DNA from: Hyphomicrobiaceae bacterium
GTDB taxonomy: Bacteria > Pseudomonadota > Alphaproteobacteria > Rhizobiales > Xanthobacteraceae
NCBI GenBank assembly: GCA_021324465.1
Contig: JAJPJB010000096.1
Coordinates: 1 to 64,000, forward strand
DNA length: 64,000 nt
Reading direction: 5' to 3'
Under the pieces are notes generated by a model. That model saw only the letters and a list, made by a program, of their open reading frames with translations, searched no databases and was not told the origin of the DNA. Positions 17,476-24,924 of the stretch are shown here, piece after piece. Each line of letters opens with the position of its first letter. Position 1 is the first letter of the stretch. A program made the position numbers and the translations under genes.

Positions 17476-17708
17476 GCGCGGCAGGCGGCAGGCGAAGCGA
17501 ATTCAACCCGGACAGCGACCTGCACAAGAAGGCGCAAGAATGCCGCGGGCATGCCGCCTATTGCGCGCGCAAGGGGCGGGTCTCGCCGAGCGACGATTTG
17601 CGCGAAGACTTTTTTCAGCTCGAGCGGAGCTGGCTGCGATTGGCGCGCAGCTACGAAGCGGCGGACGAATTGCTCGGCGCGGCGGTCGTGCCGGGGCGCA
17701 AGCAGTGA
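17472..17708 (+). CDS. Small hypothetical protein coupled to the preceding gene
   Basis: The 78-residue product starts at an ATG that overlaps the previous stop by four bases. It contains DLHKKAQECRGHAAYCARKG and a helical second half with FFQLERSWLRLARSYEAADE. That helix, with an aromatic-rich Leu/Arg pattern, resembles short rhizobial proteins of unknown role. There is no signal peptide. An antisense frame of similar extent exists but lacks a Shine-Dalgarno and has poor composition. Confidence 0.5.
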   Translation: MSAAGGRRSEFNPDSDLHKKAQECRGHAAYCARKGRVSPSDDLREDFFQLERSWLRLARSYEAADELLGAAVVPGRKQ

Positions 17709-17837
17709 GTATGCCTCGCCGCGCTCACGCCGAGGGTTGCCGGCCTCTTTGAGCACCCTCGGCACCGGCGTATCAAGCCTCGGTCCCGGGCGGAGGGCTC
17801 GATTGTTTGCAGCACTTTTCAAGAAGCCGGCCGGTCG

Positions 17838-17862
17838 TGAACTTTGCCGGCGTTTGCGCGTT
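17838..17862 (+). promoter_or_regulatory. Candidate EcfG (general stress sigma) promoter
   Basis: TGAAC, sixteen bases, then CGTT, compared with the alphaproteobacterial EcfG consensus GGAAC-N16/17-CGTT. The -10 part is perfect and the -35 part matches 4 of 5. It lies 41 bases before the DUF883 start at 17903. The element is short, so a chance match is possible. Confidence 0.35.
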
Positions 17863-17902
17863 ACCGCACTGAACAATCCTGGGTAGCTATCCGAGGTGCG
17901 CA

Positions 17903-18193
17903 ATGGCTCAGAACACCCGTACTGCGGGCGGTGATTTCTCGCGAGCGTTTGGCGATATCAGGAAGCAGGCGGGCAATGTCGCGGGCGAAGCCGCCGACGC
18001 GGCGTCCGATCTCTATGATCATGCGCGCGAGAGCGCGGCCGAGCTCGGCGACAGCGCGCAACGGGCGGCCCGACAAACGGCCGGCTCGTTCGAACAGGCG
18101 CTGCGCAACACAATCGAACAGCAGCCATATGCCGCGGTCGCCATTGCACTTGGACTTGGCTGGTTGTTCGGCCGCATGCATCGGCCGTTCTAA
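17903..18193 (+). CDS. DUF883 (ElaB/YqjD-like) membrane-anchored protein
   Basis: The 96-residue product has an amphipathic, Ala-rich helical body (AGNVAGEAADAASDLYDHAR, ESAAELGDSAQRAARQTAG) and a C-terminal membrane helix QQPYAAVAIALGLGWLFGRM, the standard DUF883 layout. E. coli ElaB/YqjD are inner-membrane proteins of stationary phase, with YqjD binding ribosomes. A GAGGTG Shine-Dalgarno and a possible EcfG promoter precede it. It is followed by a 58-residue gene. A second DUF883 gene is at 47948-48364. Confidence 0.85.
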   Translation: MAQNTRTAGGDFSRAFGDIRKQAGNVAGEAADAASDLYDHARESAAELGDSAQRAARQTAGSFEQALRNTIEQQPYAAVAIALGLGWLFGRMHRPF

Positions 18194-18245
18194 TTTGGCT
18201 AATCGCGTCGCGATCGCGACAATCGATTTTGCCGGGAGGCCAACC

Positions 18246-18422
18246 ATGCCCTGGAAAATTCGCCGGGCTATTCGCGAGGAAGAGCGCCAGACCGAAGACC
18301 AAATGGCGCGGCGCGAGCTTGGTCCGCGCGGCGTGCCCGGTGGGGCCGACACCGCGGTCATGACGTCGCAGCGCGAGGGAAAGACGCCGCGGTCCGGCGA
18401 ATTCGACGGGCATACGGCGTGA
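18246..18422 (+). CDS. Very small hydrophilic protein
   Basis: This 58-residue frame starts MPWKIRRAIREEERQTEDQM after a strong GGGAGG Shine-Dalgarno with six-base spacing. It is highly charged, with no hydrophobic segment, and is probably disordered. It lies 52 bases after the DUF883 gene and is probably co-transcribed with it. I do not recognise the family. The Shine-Dalgarno is the main reason to call it a gene. Confidence 0.5.
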   Translation: MPWKIRRAIREEERQTEDQMARRELGPRGVPGGADTAVMTSQREGKTPRSGEFDGHTA

Positions 18423-18491
18423 CCGTCCGGATTGCCGGAATAGAGCTCTTAAAGGTGACTGGTCGGGCTTGGCTGCGACGGCTGACGCGCG

Positions 18492-19463
18492 TCATTTGAT
18501 GCTGAGCCCGAGCGCCTTGACCATGTCACTCCATTTTTTCACTTCAGCCGCCATCATCGCATCGGCTTGCGCTTGCGTGCCGCTGATGGGCTCAAAGCCC
18601 ATGTCGTCGAGCTTCTTTTGAATATCGGGCGTCTTGACGATGTCATTGACGGCGCCGTTGAGGGTCTGAAGAATCTTCGGATCCACCTTGGCTGGCGCGA
18701 AAAAGCCGACCCACGACGCTGCGGTGAAGCCCGCGAAACCCTGTTCGGCATAGGTCGGCACATTGGGCGTTACCGGGGCGCGCCTGTTGGCGGCGATGCC
18801 CAGACCCTTCAGCTTGCCGCCTGCGATCTGCGCCGCAGCGCCGCCGCCGAGCGTTGAAGCCATCAGGTCGACCTGGTTGCCGATCGTCGCGTTGATGGCC
18901 GGCGCGCCGCCCTGAAACGGAATCACCTGGACCGGCGCCTTGGCGAGAAATTTGAAGAAATATTCGGCTTCGATATCCGAGCCGGTGCCGACGCCGGGAA
19001 TGGCCAGATTGATCGTCCTGCCAGCCGTCGCCTTGAGCAGGTCGTTCAGATTGCTGGCCGGATTTGTTGCGCTGGTCACCAGCGATTCCGGGCTGGTAGC
19101 GGCGATCGCGACCGTTTTCAAATCGGCGACGGAAAAATCCTTGTTGACAAAGAGGGTGTCGTTGATCGCAAGCGCCGTCGTCGTTGCGAGCAGCGTGTAG
19201 CCGTCCGGCGCCGAGCGCGCGACGAAGGCGGCGGCGATATTGCCGCCCGCGCCGCCGCGATTTTCCACTACGACCGACTGATGCAGGCGGTTGCTCAGGC
19301 CCTGGCCGATCAAGCGCGCCAGCGTATCGGCGATGCCGCCCGGCGCAAACGCGACAATGATGGTGATCTTGTTGGCCGGATAGGTTTGCGCTTGCGCCCG
19401 CCCCGGCGCCAGAAGCAAAGCCAGGGCAAAGAAGACTGTGGCGGCCGGGCGCAAATGCGGCAT
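18492..19463 (-). CDS. Bug-family solute-binding protein (tripartite tricarboxylate transporter type)
   Basis: From the Met at 19463 the product is 323 residues with a signal peptide ending GRAQA. The Bug family pattern is clear: NKITIIVAFAPGGIADTLAR near the N-terminus, VVVENRGGAGGNIAAAFVAR, APDGYTLL, and VQVIPFQGGAPAINATIGNQ. These periplasmic proteins bind carboxylates and usually deliver them to a TctA-TctB permease. No TctA or TctB gene is adjacent, so this is an orphan binding protein. It is divergent from a second Bug gene 83 bases away. The upstream in-frame Met would add residues before the signal peptide and is disfavoured. Confidence 0.92.
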   Translation of the reverse strand: MPHLRPAATVFFALALLLAPGRAQAQTYPANKITIIVAFAPGGIADTLARLIGQGLSNRLHQSVVVENRGGAGGNIAAAFVARSAPDGYTLLATTTALAINDTLFVNKDFSVADLKTVAIAATSPESLVTSATNPASNLNDLLKATAGRTINLAIPGVGTGSDIEAEYFFKFLAKAPVQVIPFQGGAPAINATIGNQVDLMASTLGGGAAAQIAGGKLKGLGIAANRRAPVTPNVPTYAEQGFAGFTAASWVGFFAPAKVDPKILQTLNGAVNDIVKTPDIQKKLDDMGFEPISGTQAQADAMMAAEVKKWSDMVKALGLSIK

Positions 19464-19546
19464 GATAGAGTTCCGCGTGCAGTACGCGACTTGCATGAAT
19501 GTGCGCGACAAATGCGCATCCGAACGGATGCGATCGGGAGTGCATC

Positions 19547-20518
19547 ATGTTGCTGCAACGCCGTCAATTGCTGGAGCTTGCGTTGGGCGCGGCCCTCGCC
19601 GCTGCACTGCAGCGGCCGGTCTTTGCCGACGACGATTATCCCGCGCGCCCGGTGCGCCTTGTGGTTGGCTACGCGCCTGGTGGGGTGAGCGACATCCTGG
19701 CGCGGCTGATCGGACAGAAATTGTCGGAGCGGCTCGGCCAGCCGTTCGTCATCGAGAACAAGCCGGGCGCCGGCGGCAATGTCGGTGCCGACGAAGTGGT
19801 GCACGCCGCGCCGGACGGCTACACGCTTCTGTTGGCTGGCATGGCGAACGCAATCAATGTCTCACTTTATCCCGACCTCGATTTCAATTTCGCGCGCGAC
19901 ATGGCGCCGGTGGCGATCTTCGCACGCAGCCCGATCGTGCTGGAGGTGAATCCGGCCATTCCGGCAAAAACCGTTCCGGACTTCATCGCCTATGCCAAAG
20001 CCAATCCGGGCGCTGTTAATATGGGCTCGGCCGGCACCGGCGGCTCGACCCATGTCGCCGGCGAATTGTTTCAGATGCTCACCGGCACGAAGTTCACCCA
20101 CGTGCCCTATCGCGGCTCGCCGCCGGCGCTCGCCGATCTGATCGGTGGCCGCATCCAGGTCATGTTCGATAATCTGACGTCCTCGATCGCACTCATTCGC
20201 GCCGGCAAGCTCACCCCGCTCGCGGTGAGCGCGCGCATTGCGGCGCTGCCGGATCTGGCGTTGATCAGCGACTTCGTCCCGGGCTACGAGGCCTATTCCT
20301 GGAACGGCATCACCGCGCCGCGCGACTGCCCGCCCGCAATCGTGAAAAAGCTCAACGCGGCGGTGAATGCCATTGTCGCCGATCCGGCCTTTGTGGCGCA
20401 ACTCGCCGCTATTGCCAACACGCCGGTGTCGGACACGCCGGAAGGCTTTGGCCGGTTGATCGGCGAAGACAGCGTGAAATGGGCCAATGTCGTACGCTAC
20501 GCCGCGATCGCGCCGTAG
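19547..20518 (+). CDS. Bug-family solute-binding protein with Tat-like signal
   Basis: Also 323 residues from the ATG at 19547, which follows GGGAG. The signal starts MLLQRRQLLELALGAALAAA and ends VFA; the twin Arg followed by a hydrophobic stretch resembles a Tat signal, though the full consensus is incomplete. The Bug pattern follows: RLVVGYAPGGVSDILAR, VIENKPGAGGNVGADEV, PDGYTLLLAG, FTHVPYRGSPPALADLIGG. It should bind a small organic acid in the periplasm. It is divergent from another Bug gene, and neither has a permease beside it. Confidence 0.92.
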   Translation: MLLQRRQLLELALGAALAAALQRPVFADDDYPARPVRLVVGYAPGGVSDILARLIGQKLSERLGQPFVIENKPGAGGNVGADEVVHAAPDGYTLLLAGMANAINVSLYPDLDFNFARDMAPVAIFARSPIVLEVNPAIPAKTVPDFIAYAKANPGAVNMGSAGTGGSTHVAGELFQMLTGTKFTHVPYRGSPPALADLIGGRIQVMFDNLTSSIALIRAGKLTPLAVSARIAALPDLALISDFVPGYEAYSWNGITAPRDCPPAIVKKLNAAVNAIVADPAFVAQLAAIANTPVSDTPEGFGRLIGEDSVKWANVVRYAAIAP

Positions 20519-20579
20519 CGCACGCGTTACGCTTCGGCACTGGCACAGCCTCGGCTAATCGGCCGGGTTCCCGCTTTGG

Positions 20580-20598
20580 CGTCGCTTTCGCGGCGACG
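20580..20598. terminator. Weak hairpin between convergent genes
   Basis: CGTCGC, seven bases, then GCGACG form a six-base-pair stem in the 98-base gap between the Bug gene and the convergent hypothetical gene. No T-tract follows, so a terminator role is only suggested by position. Confidence 0.3.
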
Positions 20599-20616
20599 AG
20601 CGGCGGGCATCAGATA

Positions 20617-20985
20617 TCAATGCCGCAGTCCCGAGGCCGCGGTGCCGAGCTGGTCCTGCTGGCGGAATTCCGCATCATAGGTCGCCACATCGCGGATGAA
20701 CTGCTCCAGCATTTTCTGACGATCTCCGTCGTCCATGCTGCAGGTCATTTCGGCCACGACTTTGGCGAGCGAGGTGACGATCTCATCGGTGTCGATGGCG
20801 TCGGGCTCGTCCTCCGAAACCGGATAGTCCGCATAGAAGCCGTCGATGGTGTCCACCAGCAAACAGTGCAGGCAGGGCCGTTCCTCATTGTCTTTGTGGT
20901 CGTCAGTTTTGTGGTCGTCAGTAATGGCGGTTCTCCGGGTTGGATTAAGGGCTGTTTCCCGACATATAGGCAGCCTGTGGAGCAA
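20617..20985 (-). CDS. Small conserved-looking hypothetical protein downstream of hisG
   Basis: The open frame gives up to 122 residues. The believable core is RPCLHCLLVDTIDGFYADYP followed by DAIDTDEIVTSLAKVVAEMT and a helical end MLEQFIRDVATYDAE. The N-terminus holds a duplicated TDDHK unit from a 15-base tandem repeat. The only upstream start in frame is TTG at 20985, almost abutting hisG; a GGAG sequence instead sits before an ATT codon at about 20925, so the true start is uncertain. A Cys-X2-Cys pair is present. The function is unknown. It is probably co-transcribed with hisZ-hisG. Confidence 0.5.
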   Translation of the reverse strand: MLHRLPICRETALNPTRRTAITDDHKTDDHKDNEERPCLHCLLVDTIDGFYADYPVSEDEPDAIDTDEIVTSLAKVVAEMTCSMDDGDRQKMLEQFIRDVATYDAEFRQQDQLGTAASGLRH

Positions 20986-20993
20986 TGCACCCG

Positions 20994-21977
20994 CTAGCGG
21001 CGCCGATCAAGTTCCGCCGCAAGCGTGGCATAAAGCGGGTTTTCCCGGGAATAGACATAATCGAGCGGCGCGACGGAAACCGCCTCGGCGCCGTGCTCGC
21101 GCAGGAAGTTCGCAAGCTCATGCACATTGTCGGGCGGGCAGTGCAGGGTGAGCATGCCCGAGGAGGTCGGCCCGCCGAACGGCGAAGCGACGCGAAATTT
21201 TTCCTGCGCGATGGCGAGGACCTTTTCGTCCAGGCCGGAAAAGCGTGTGCGCACCTCGCGAAACGCCTCGGCACGTTTTTGCGCGGCGATGCGGTCGAGC
21301 AGTAGCCGCGCCGTTTCACGCCGCACCGCGTCCCAGGCGGCGCCGCGCGCCGCCACGAGATTGGCCTGCGAACGCAGGATAACGCCGTCCTCGACGACTT
21401 TCAGCCCGTTCGCCGCGAGCGTAGCGCCGGTCGTGGTGATATCGACGATGAGCTCGGCGGTGCCGGCCGCGGGCGCGCCTTCGGTGGCGCCGGAGCTTTC
21501 GACGATGCGGTAATCGACCACGCCATGCTCGGCGAAAAAGCCGCGGGTCAGATTGGCATATTTGGTGGCAAGCCGCATCTTGCGCTCATGCTTGAGCCGG
21601 AACGCAGTCGCGACATCGTCGAGATCGGCCATGCTGCGCACATCGATCCAGGCTTGCGGCACGGCGACCACGACATTGGCGTGGCCGAATCCGAGCGGCG
21701 CGATGAAGACGACGCGCTGATCGGCCTGCGGGACCATCTCGCGAATGAGGTCCTCGCCGGTGATGCCGAGATGGGCGGCGCCTTGTGCGAGCTGGGAGGT
21801 GATTTCGGCCGCCGAGAGATAAGCGATCTCGATGCCGTCGAAATTCCTGATCGTGCCGCGATAATCGCGGGCGCCGCGGGGCTTGACGAGCTCAAGCCCG
21901 GCGCGCGCGAAAAAATTCTCCGCATTCTGTTGCAGGCGCCCCTTGGACGGCACCGCCAGGACGAGCGGCGCGCTCAT
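20994..21977 (-). CDS. hisG: ATP phosphoribosyltransferase HisG
   Basis: The 327-residue enzyme catalyses the first step of histidine synthesis, joining ATP and phosphoribosyl pyrophosphate. It shows the start [20 protein letters not shown], the substrate-site region [32 protein letters not shown], and the PRPP loop [20 protein letters not shown]. Length is far above the roughly 210-230 residues of short HisG; the last 100 residues contain [20 protein letters not shown] and [14 protein letters not shown], resembling the regulatory ACT-like domain of long HisG. Its ATG overlaps the hisZ stop (ATGA). Having both this domain and a HisZ partner is unusual. Confidence 0.95.
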   Translation of the reverse strand: MSAPLVLAVPSKGRLQQNAENFFARAGLELVKPRGARDYRGTIRNFDGIEIAYLSAAEITSQLAQGAAHLGITGEDLIREMVPQADQRVVFIAPLGFGHANVVVAVPQAWIDVRSMADLDDVATAFRLKHERKMRLATKYANLTRGFFAEHGVVDYRIVESSGATEGAPAAGTAELIVDITTTGATLAANGLKVVEDGVILRSQANLVAARGAAWDAVRRETARLLLDRIAAQKRAEAFREVRTRFSGLDEKVLAIAQEKFRVASPFGGPTSSGMLTLHCPPDNVHELANFLREHGAEAVSVAPLDYVYSRENPLYATLAAELDRRR

Positions 21978-23155
21978 GTCCCGCTCCCGCATGCGGCAAG
22001 GTCCTCGATCGAGGCGGCAAAGCCCACGGCCGGGATCGGCTCGCGAGCGCCGAGCCGCACCAACAGCCCGTCGTAACGGCCGCCCGCCACCAGCGCGTTT
22101 TTGTTTCGTCGGCGCGCGTCATGCAGCTCGAAGACGAAGCCCGTGTAGTAATCAATGCGGCGGCCGAACCCGGTGGAGAATTTTATCGCGCTGACATCGA
22201 TGCCGCGTGCGGCCAGGAATCCGGTGCGTGTCTCGAACAGATCGAGCGCAGATTCCAGGCCATGGCCCATCGCGAGCTTGGCCTCGACGGCAAGCGCGCG
22301 CAGCTCCGTCGCCGCTTCATCCGGATCGCCCTCGAGCGAAAGGAAGCGCTCGATCAACGCGCGGGTCTCGCCCGGCAGTCGTGCCGCCGCACTGAGGGCC
22401 GATTGCTCGAGGAAGCGATCGGCGATTTCCGCGACGGAACGGCCGCCGACCGTGGCGATGCCGGCGATCGAAAGGAGATCGGTGACGAGGTGATGCGCCG
22501 CCTTCGGATCGGAGCCGGCGAGCGCCGCCAGCACGCCCTGATATTCCTTCGAGCCATTGGTCGGCGCCAAGGCCAGTTGATCGAGATCATGCGCGAGCGA
22601 GGTTTTCCGGTTGAAATCCTTGATCAGCCGGCGCTTCCACGCGGGCGCCAGATCAAGGGCGTCGATGAAGGCGGAAAACAGGCCAACGTCACCGATGCGG
22701 ATCTGTGGCGCGCCGACGCCATATTGCGCGGTAGCCTCGAGGCCGAGCGCCAGCATTTCGGCATCTGCCGCCGCCGTGTCGGTGCGGCCGAAGCTTTCAA
22801 TGCCGACCTGCGGAAATTCCGCCGGTCCATCGTTGCGCTGGCGAAAGACAGGGCCGAGATAGCAGAAGCCGGCGGGCTTTCCGGCTGCAGGCGAGGCGAG
22901 ATAGGCGCGCGAGACCGGAATGGTCAGGTCCGGACGCAAACATAATTCGCGGCCATCGGGGTCTGTGGTGAGAAACATGCGGCGGCGGATCTCTTCGCCG
23001 CCGAGATCGAGAAACGGCTCGGCCGGCTGCAGCACCGGCGGGTCGATGCGGACATATTGATAGTCGAGGCCGCGCGCATAGGCAGCGACCAGGGTCTCCG
23101 CCCGCGGGTCCGGCCGGCTCGCTTGCAGGCTCGCAATGGTTGACGCGCTCGACAT
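21974..23155 (-). CDS. hisZ: ATP phosphoribosyltransferase regulatory subunit HisZ
   Basis: The 393-residue protein is a histidyl-tRNA synthetase paralogue lacking tRNA functions. It keeps the class II core: [57 protein letters not shown], and the motif 3-like [21 protein letters not shown]. HisZ binds HisG and confers histidine feedback in a hetero-octamer. The chosen ATG at 23155 ([11 protein letters not shown]) excludes 19 residues that overlap a palindromic intergenic repeat. Its stop overlaps the hisG start, so the two are translationally coupled. Confidence 0.95.
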   Translation of the reverse strand: MSSASTIASLQASRPDPRAETLVAAYARGLDYQYVRIDPPVLQPAEPFLDLGGEEIRRRMFLTTDPDGRELCLRPDLTIPVSRAYLASPAAGKPAGFCYLGPVFRQRNDGPAEFPQVGIESFGRTDTAAADAEMLALGLEATAQYGVGAPQIRIGDVGLFSAFIDALDLAPAWKRRLIKDFNRKTSLAHDLDQLALAPTNGSKEYQGVLAALAGSDPKAAHHLVTDLLSIAGIATVGGRSVAEIADRFLEQSALSAAARLPGETRALIERFLSLEGDPDEAATELRALAVEAKLAMGHGLESALDLFETRTGFLAARGIDVSAIKFSTGFGRRIDYYTGFVFELHDARRRNKNALVAGGRYDGLLVRLGAREPIPAVGFAASIEDLAACGSGT

Positions 23156-23183
23156 GTATCCACTTCTTGTGTTGCCTTTCGAC

Positions 23184-23273
23184 GTCATTACGAGCGAAGT
23201 GAAGCAATCCAAGGGTGGGGCCGTTCCTGCCGACCGGATCCCTCATTGCTTCGCGCTTCGCTCCCCGTAATGA
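23184..23273. repeat. REP-like palindromic element upstream of hisZ
   Basis: The left arm TCATTACGAGCGAAGTGAAG (continuing CAAT) is an imperfect inverted copy of the right arm, which reads ATTGCTTCGCGCTTCGCT and ends CCGTAATGA. The two are separated by about 36 bases. This is the type of short palindrome scattered between genes in Bradyrhizobium-like genomes. It lies in the 275-base gap between nikR and hisZ. Confidence 0.65.
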
Positions 23274-23430
23274 AGCGGGGCGGCTTGCGGCCGCCCTTTA
23301 GCATGGCAGGCGTCGCTATTCGATGAAGATTGCGGCTGTCCCTTAATGCGGCGGCCTGGACAGCGGTGTCTAAGACGCCGCGGTCTAAGATTTTTTATTC
23401 GTTATAACAAAGACTTATATGGAGTCGCCG

Positions 23431-23892
23431 TCAGCGATGGCTGTGCCGCCGGGCGCGACTGCGGGTCGTCCCATGTGCGTGATCATGCAGGCCGTGAGCG
23501 GGGAGATAGATGACATGGCCATGGCGCACGCCGCGCTCGGCGATGATGTGGTTAGCAAAGTCCTGCACGTCGGCGCCACCGCCTTTGAGCACGGTGACCT
23601 CCATGCAGTTCTCGTGGTCGAGATGCATGTGCAAGGTGGCCTGCGCCAGATCATGGCGATCATGAAAGTCGCGCGTCAGCCGCTTGGGCAGGTCGCGCGC
23701 CTCGTGGTCGTAGACGTAGATCAGCGCCGCGACGCATGCACGCGAGCCGGCGACTTCCAACGCAGCTTGCTGCAGGCCCGCGCGGGCGAGATCGCGCAGC
23801 GCCTCGGAGCGGTTGTCATAGCCGCGCGCCCGCATGTAGCGGTCGAGCTCGGCATCGAGTTCGTCGTCGATGGTGATGGTCACGCGCTGCAT
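23431..23892 (-). CDS. nikR: Nickel-responsive regulator NikR
   Basis: The 153-residue product has the ribbon-helix-helix DNA-binding start MQRVTITIDDELDAELDRYM with NRSEALRDLARAGL, then the ACT-like nickel-binding domain. All high-affinity nickel ligands are present: His77, His88 and His90 in TLHMHLDHENC, and Cys96. In E. coli these are His76, His87, His89 and Cys95. The C-terminus is extra His/Arg-rich (HDHAHGTTRSRARRHSHR). It follows the FmdE-like gene by 44 bases on the same strand and likely controls metal-uptake genes here. It is not autolinked to a nik ABC transporter. Confidence 0.95.
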   Translation of the reverse strand: MQRVTITIDDELDAELDRYMRARGYDNRSEALRDLARAGLQQAALEVAGSRACVAALIYVYDHEARDLPKRLTRDFHDRHDLAQATLHMHLDHENCMEVTVLKGGGADVQDFANHIIAERGVRHGHVIYLPAHGLHDHAHGTTRSRARRHSHR

Positions 23893-23936
23893 CGCGGGCT
23901 CCTTGCTGGCGGCAACGCAACTCTATCATCACCGAA

Positions 23937-24443
23937 CTATTTTGGGGCGGATTCTGGCGGCAAGGACTCGACGCTGAACAGGTCCGTTGCATTCATGACC
24001 GCATCATAGCGACCCAAGGGATCATATTGCTTGTTCATCTCGATGAGCTTGGGCAGCCATGACGCGGCAACTGTATATTTGACGCCGGCGCCGGTAGCCT
24101 TGCTCCGGATCACCGCGACTCCTAATGTCCCCTCGGACGCTTTGTCGGACGACACTTGCAATGTGCCTTGGCCGGGGCTCGCCATTGTGGCGATGGCGAT
24201 ACCGTCGGCGGGGCAGGGACAGGGCGCCTTGGGGCCGCTGTAATATACAACAGTGACGCCGCGCGGCGCAGCGTTGAGTCGCTTCAGCGCGTCAAGTCCG
24301 ATCCTGATGCCGACGGGAATGAATGCGCCGAATGCACCGTGAACGCGGGCTCCGAGCTGAATCCACTGCTCCGGCGTCTCGGCGCCGGCCAGGGTCGCGT
24401 AGATCGTGATCGCCGCGGCGCATAAAAAAGTGCGAAACTTCAT
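23937..24443 (-). CDS. Secreted FmdE-like protein (formylmethanofuran dehydrogenase subunit E family)
   Basis: From the Met at 24443 the product is 168 residues with a signal peptide MKFRTFLCAAAITIYATLAG. The mature part matches FmdE-like proteins: HGAFGAFIPVGIRIGLDALK, PCPCPADGIAIATMASPGQG and TLGVAVIRSKATGAGVKYTV. In other members a Cys replaces part of the first motif and binds metal; here a CPCP pair is kept in the second. The family name is historical and no methanofuran chemistry is implied. It is first in an operon with nikR and divergent from a cobalamin-riboswitch receptor gene, which suggests periplasmic handling of nickel or cobalt. Confidence 0.72.
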   Translation of the reverse strand: MKFRTFLCAAAITIYATLAGAETPEQWIQLGARVHGAFGAFIPVGIRIGLDALKRLNAAPRGVTVVYYSGPKAPCPCPADGIAIATMASPGQGTLQVSSDKASEGTLGVAVIRSKATGAGVKYTVAASWLPKLIEMNKQYDPLGRYDAVMNATDLFSVESLPPESAPK

Positions 24444-24479
24444 CAGTAACCCGCTCAATAAGCTGATTTTATTAAAACA

Positions 24480-24485
24480 TCATAC
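24480..24485. promoter_or_regulatory. Possible NikR half-site
   Basis: TCATAC equals one half of the NikR operator GTATGA-N16-TCATAC. The matching half at the expected spacing (24458-24463) keeps only 3 of 6 bases. It lies upstream of the FmdE-nikR operon, where autoregulation would be expected. Weak evidence. Confidence 0.2.
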
Positions 24486-24599
24486 TGGTTGCCGGTCCGA
24501 CCGACAAGCATGCAATGCGTGAACTTTGCTTCCGCGCGGATAGCCATTGCGCCCGCAATCGGCGATTGACGCCTTCGTGCTTTGGTCTATGTTTGAGCG

Positions 24600-24786
24600 C
24601 GACGGTTCCCGCTGGGATCAAAAGGGAACGCGGTGCGGGCGCTCGAATGTCGCATGATCGACGCCTCATGCCGCGGCTGCCCCCGCAACTGTAAGCGGCG
24701 AGTCTTCCGTCACATGTCCACTGGGACCTTTGGTCTCGGGAAGGCGACGCAAGACAGCGACCCGCGAGCCAGGAGACCTGCCGTCG
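24600..24786 (+). ncRNA. Cobalamin (adenosylcobalamin/B12) riboswitch
   Basis: The hallmarks appear in order: closing stem CGACGG (24600-24605) pairing with CCGTCG (24781-24786); AAAAGGGAACGCGGTG; the B12 box region GCTGCCCCCGCAACTGTAAG; GTCACATGTCCACTGG; GGGAAGGCGACG; and GAGCCAGGAGACCTGCC. It is followed by about 140 bases before the GTG start of the TonB-dependent receptor at 24925. Cobamide binding is expected to lower expression of the receptor and the downstream PepSY gene. The expression platform probably uses the GC-rich hairpins near 24797-24880. Confidence 0.96.
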
Positions 24787-24924
24787 GCCGTGGTCACGCG
24801 CGAGCGCGTTGGGCGGGGTGTCCTGACGATCAGCCCGGTTGTTGTGCGGTCTGCACAAAGGCGAAGCGGACCCCAATCAGCCAAAATCGCGGTGACGGGA
24901 CGTTTGTCGCCTCTGGGGCGTGAC

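Noticed and set aside
24730-24924. Upstream extension of the riboswitch-controlled receptor
   Set aside because: It overlaps the aptamer and encodes a basic, signal-less stretch before the real signal peptide.
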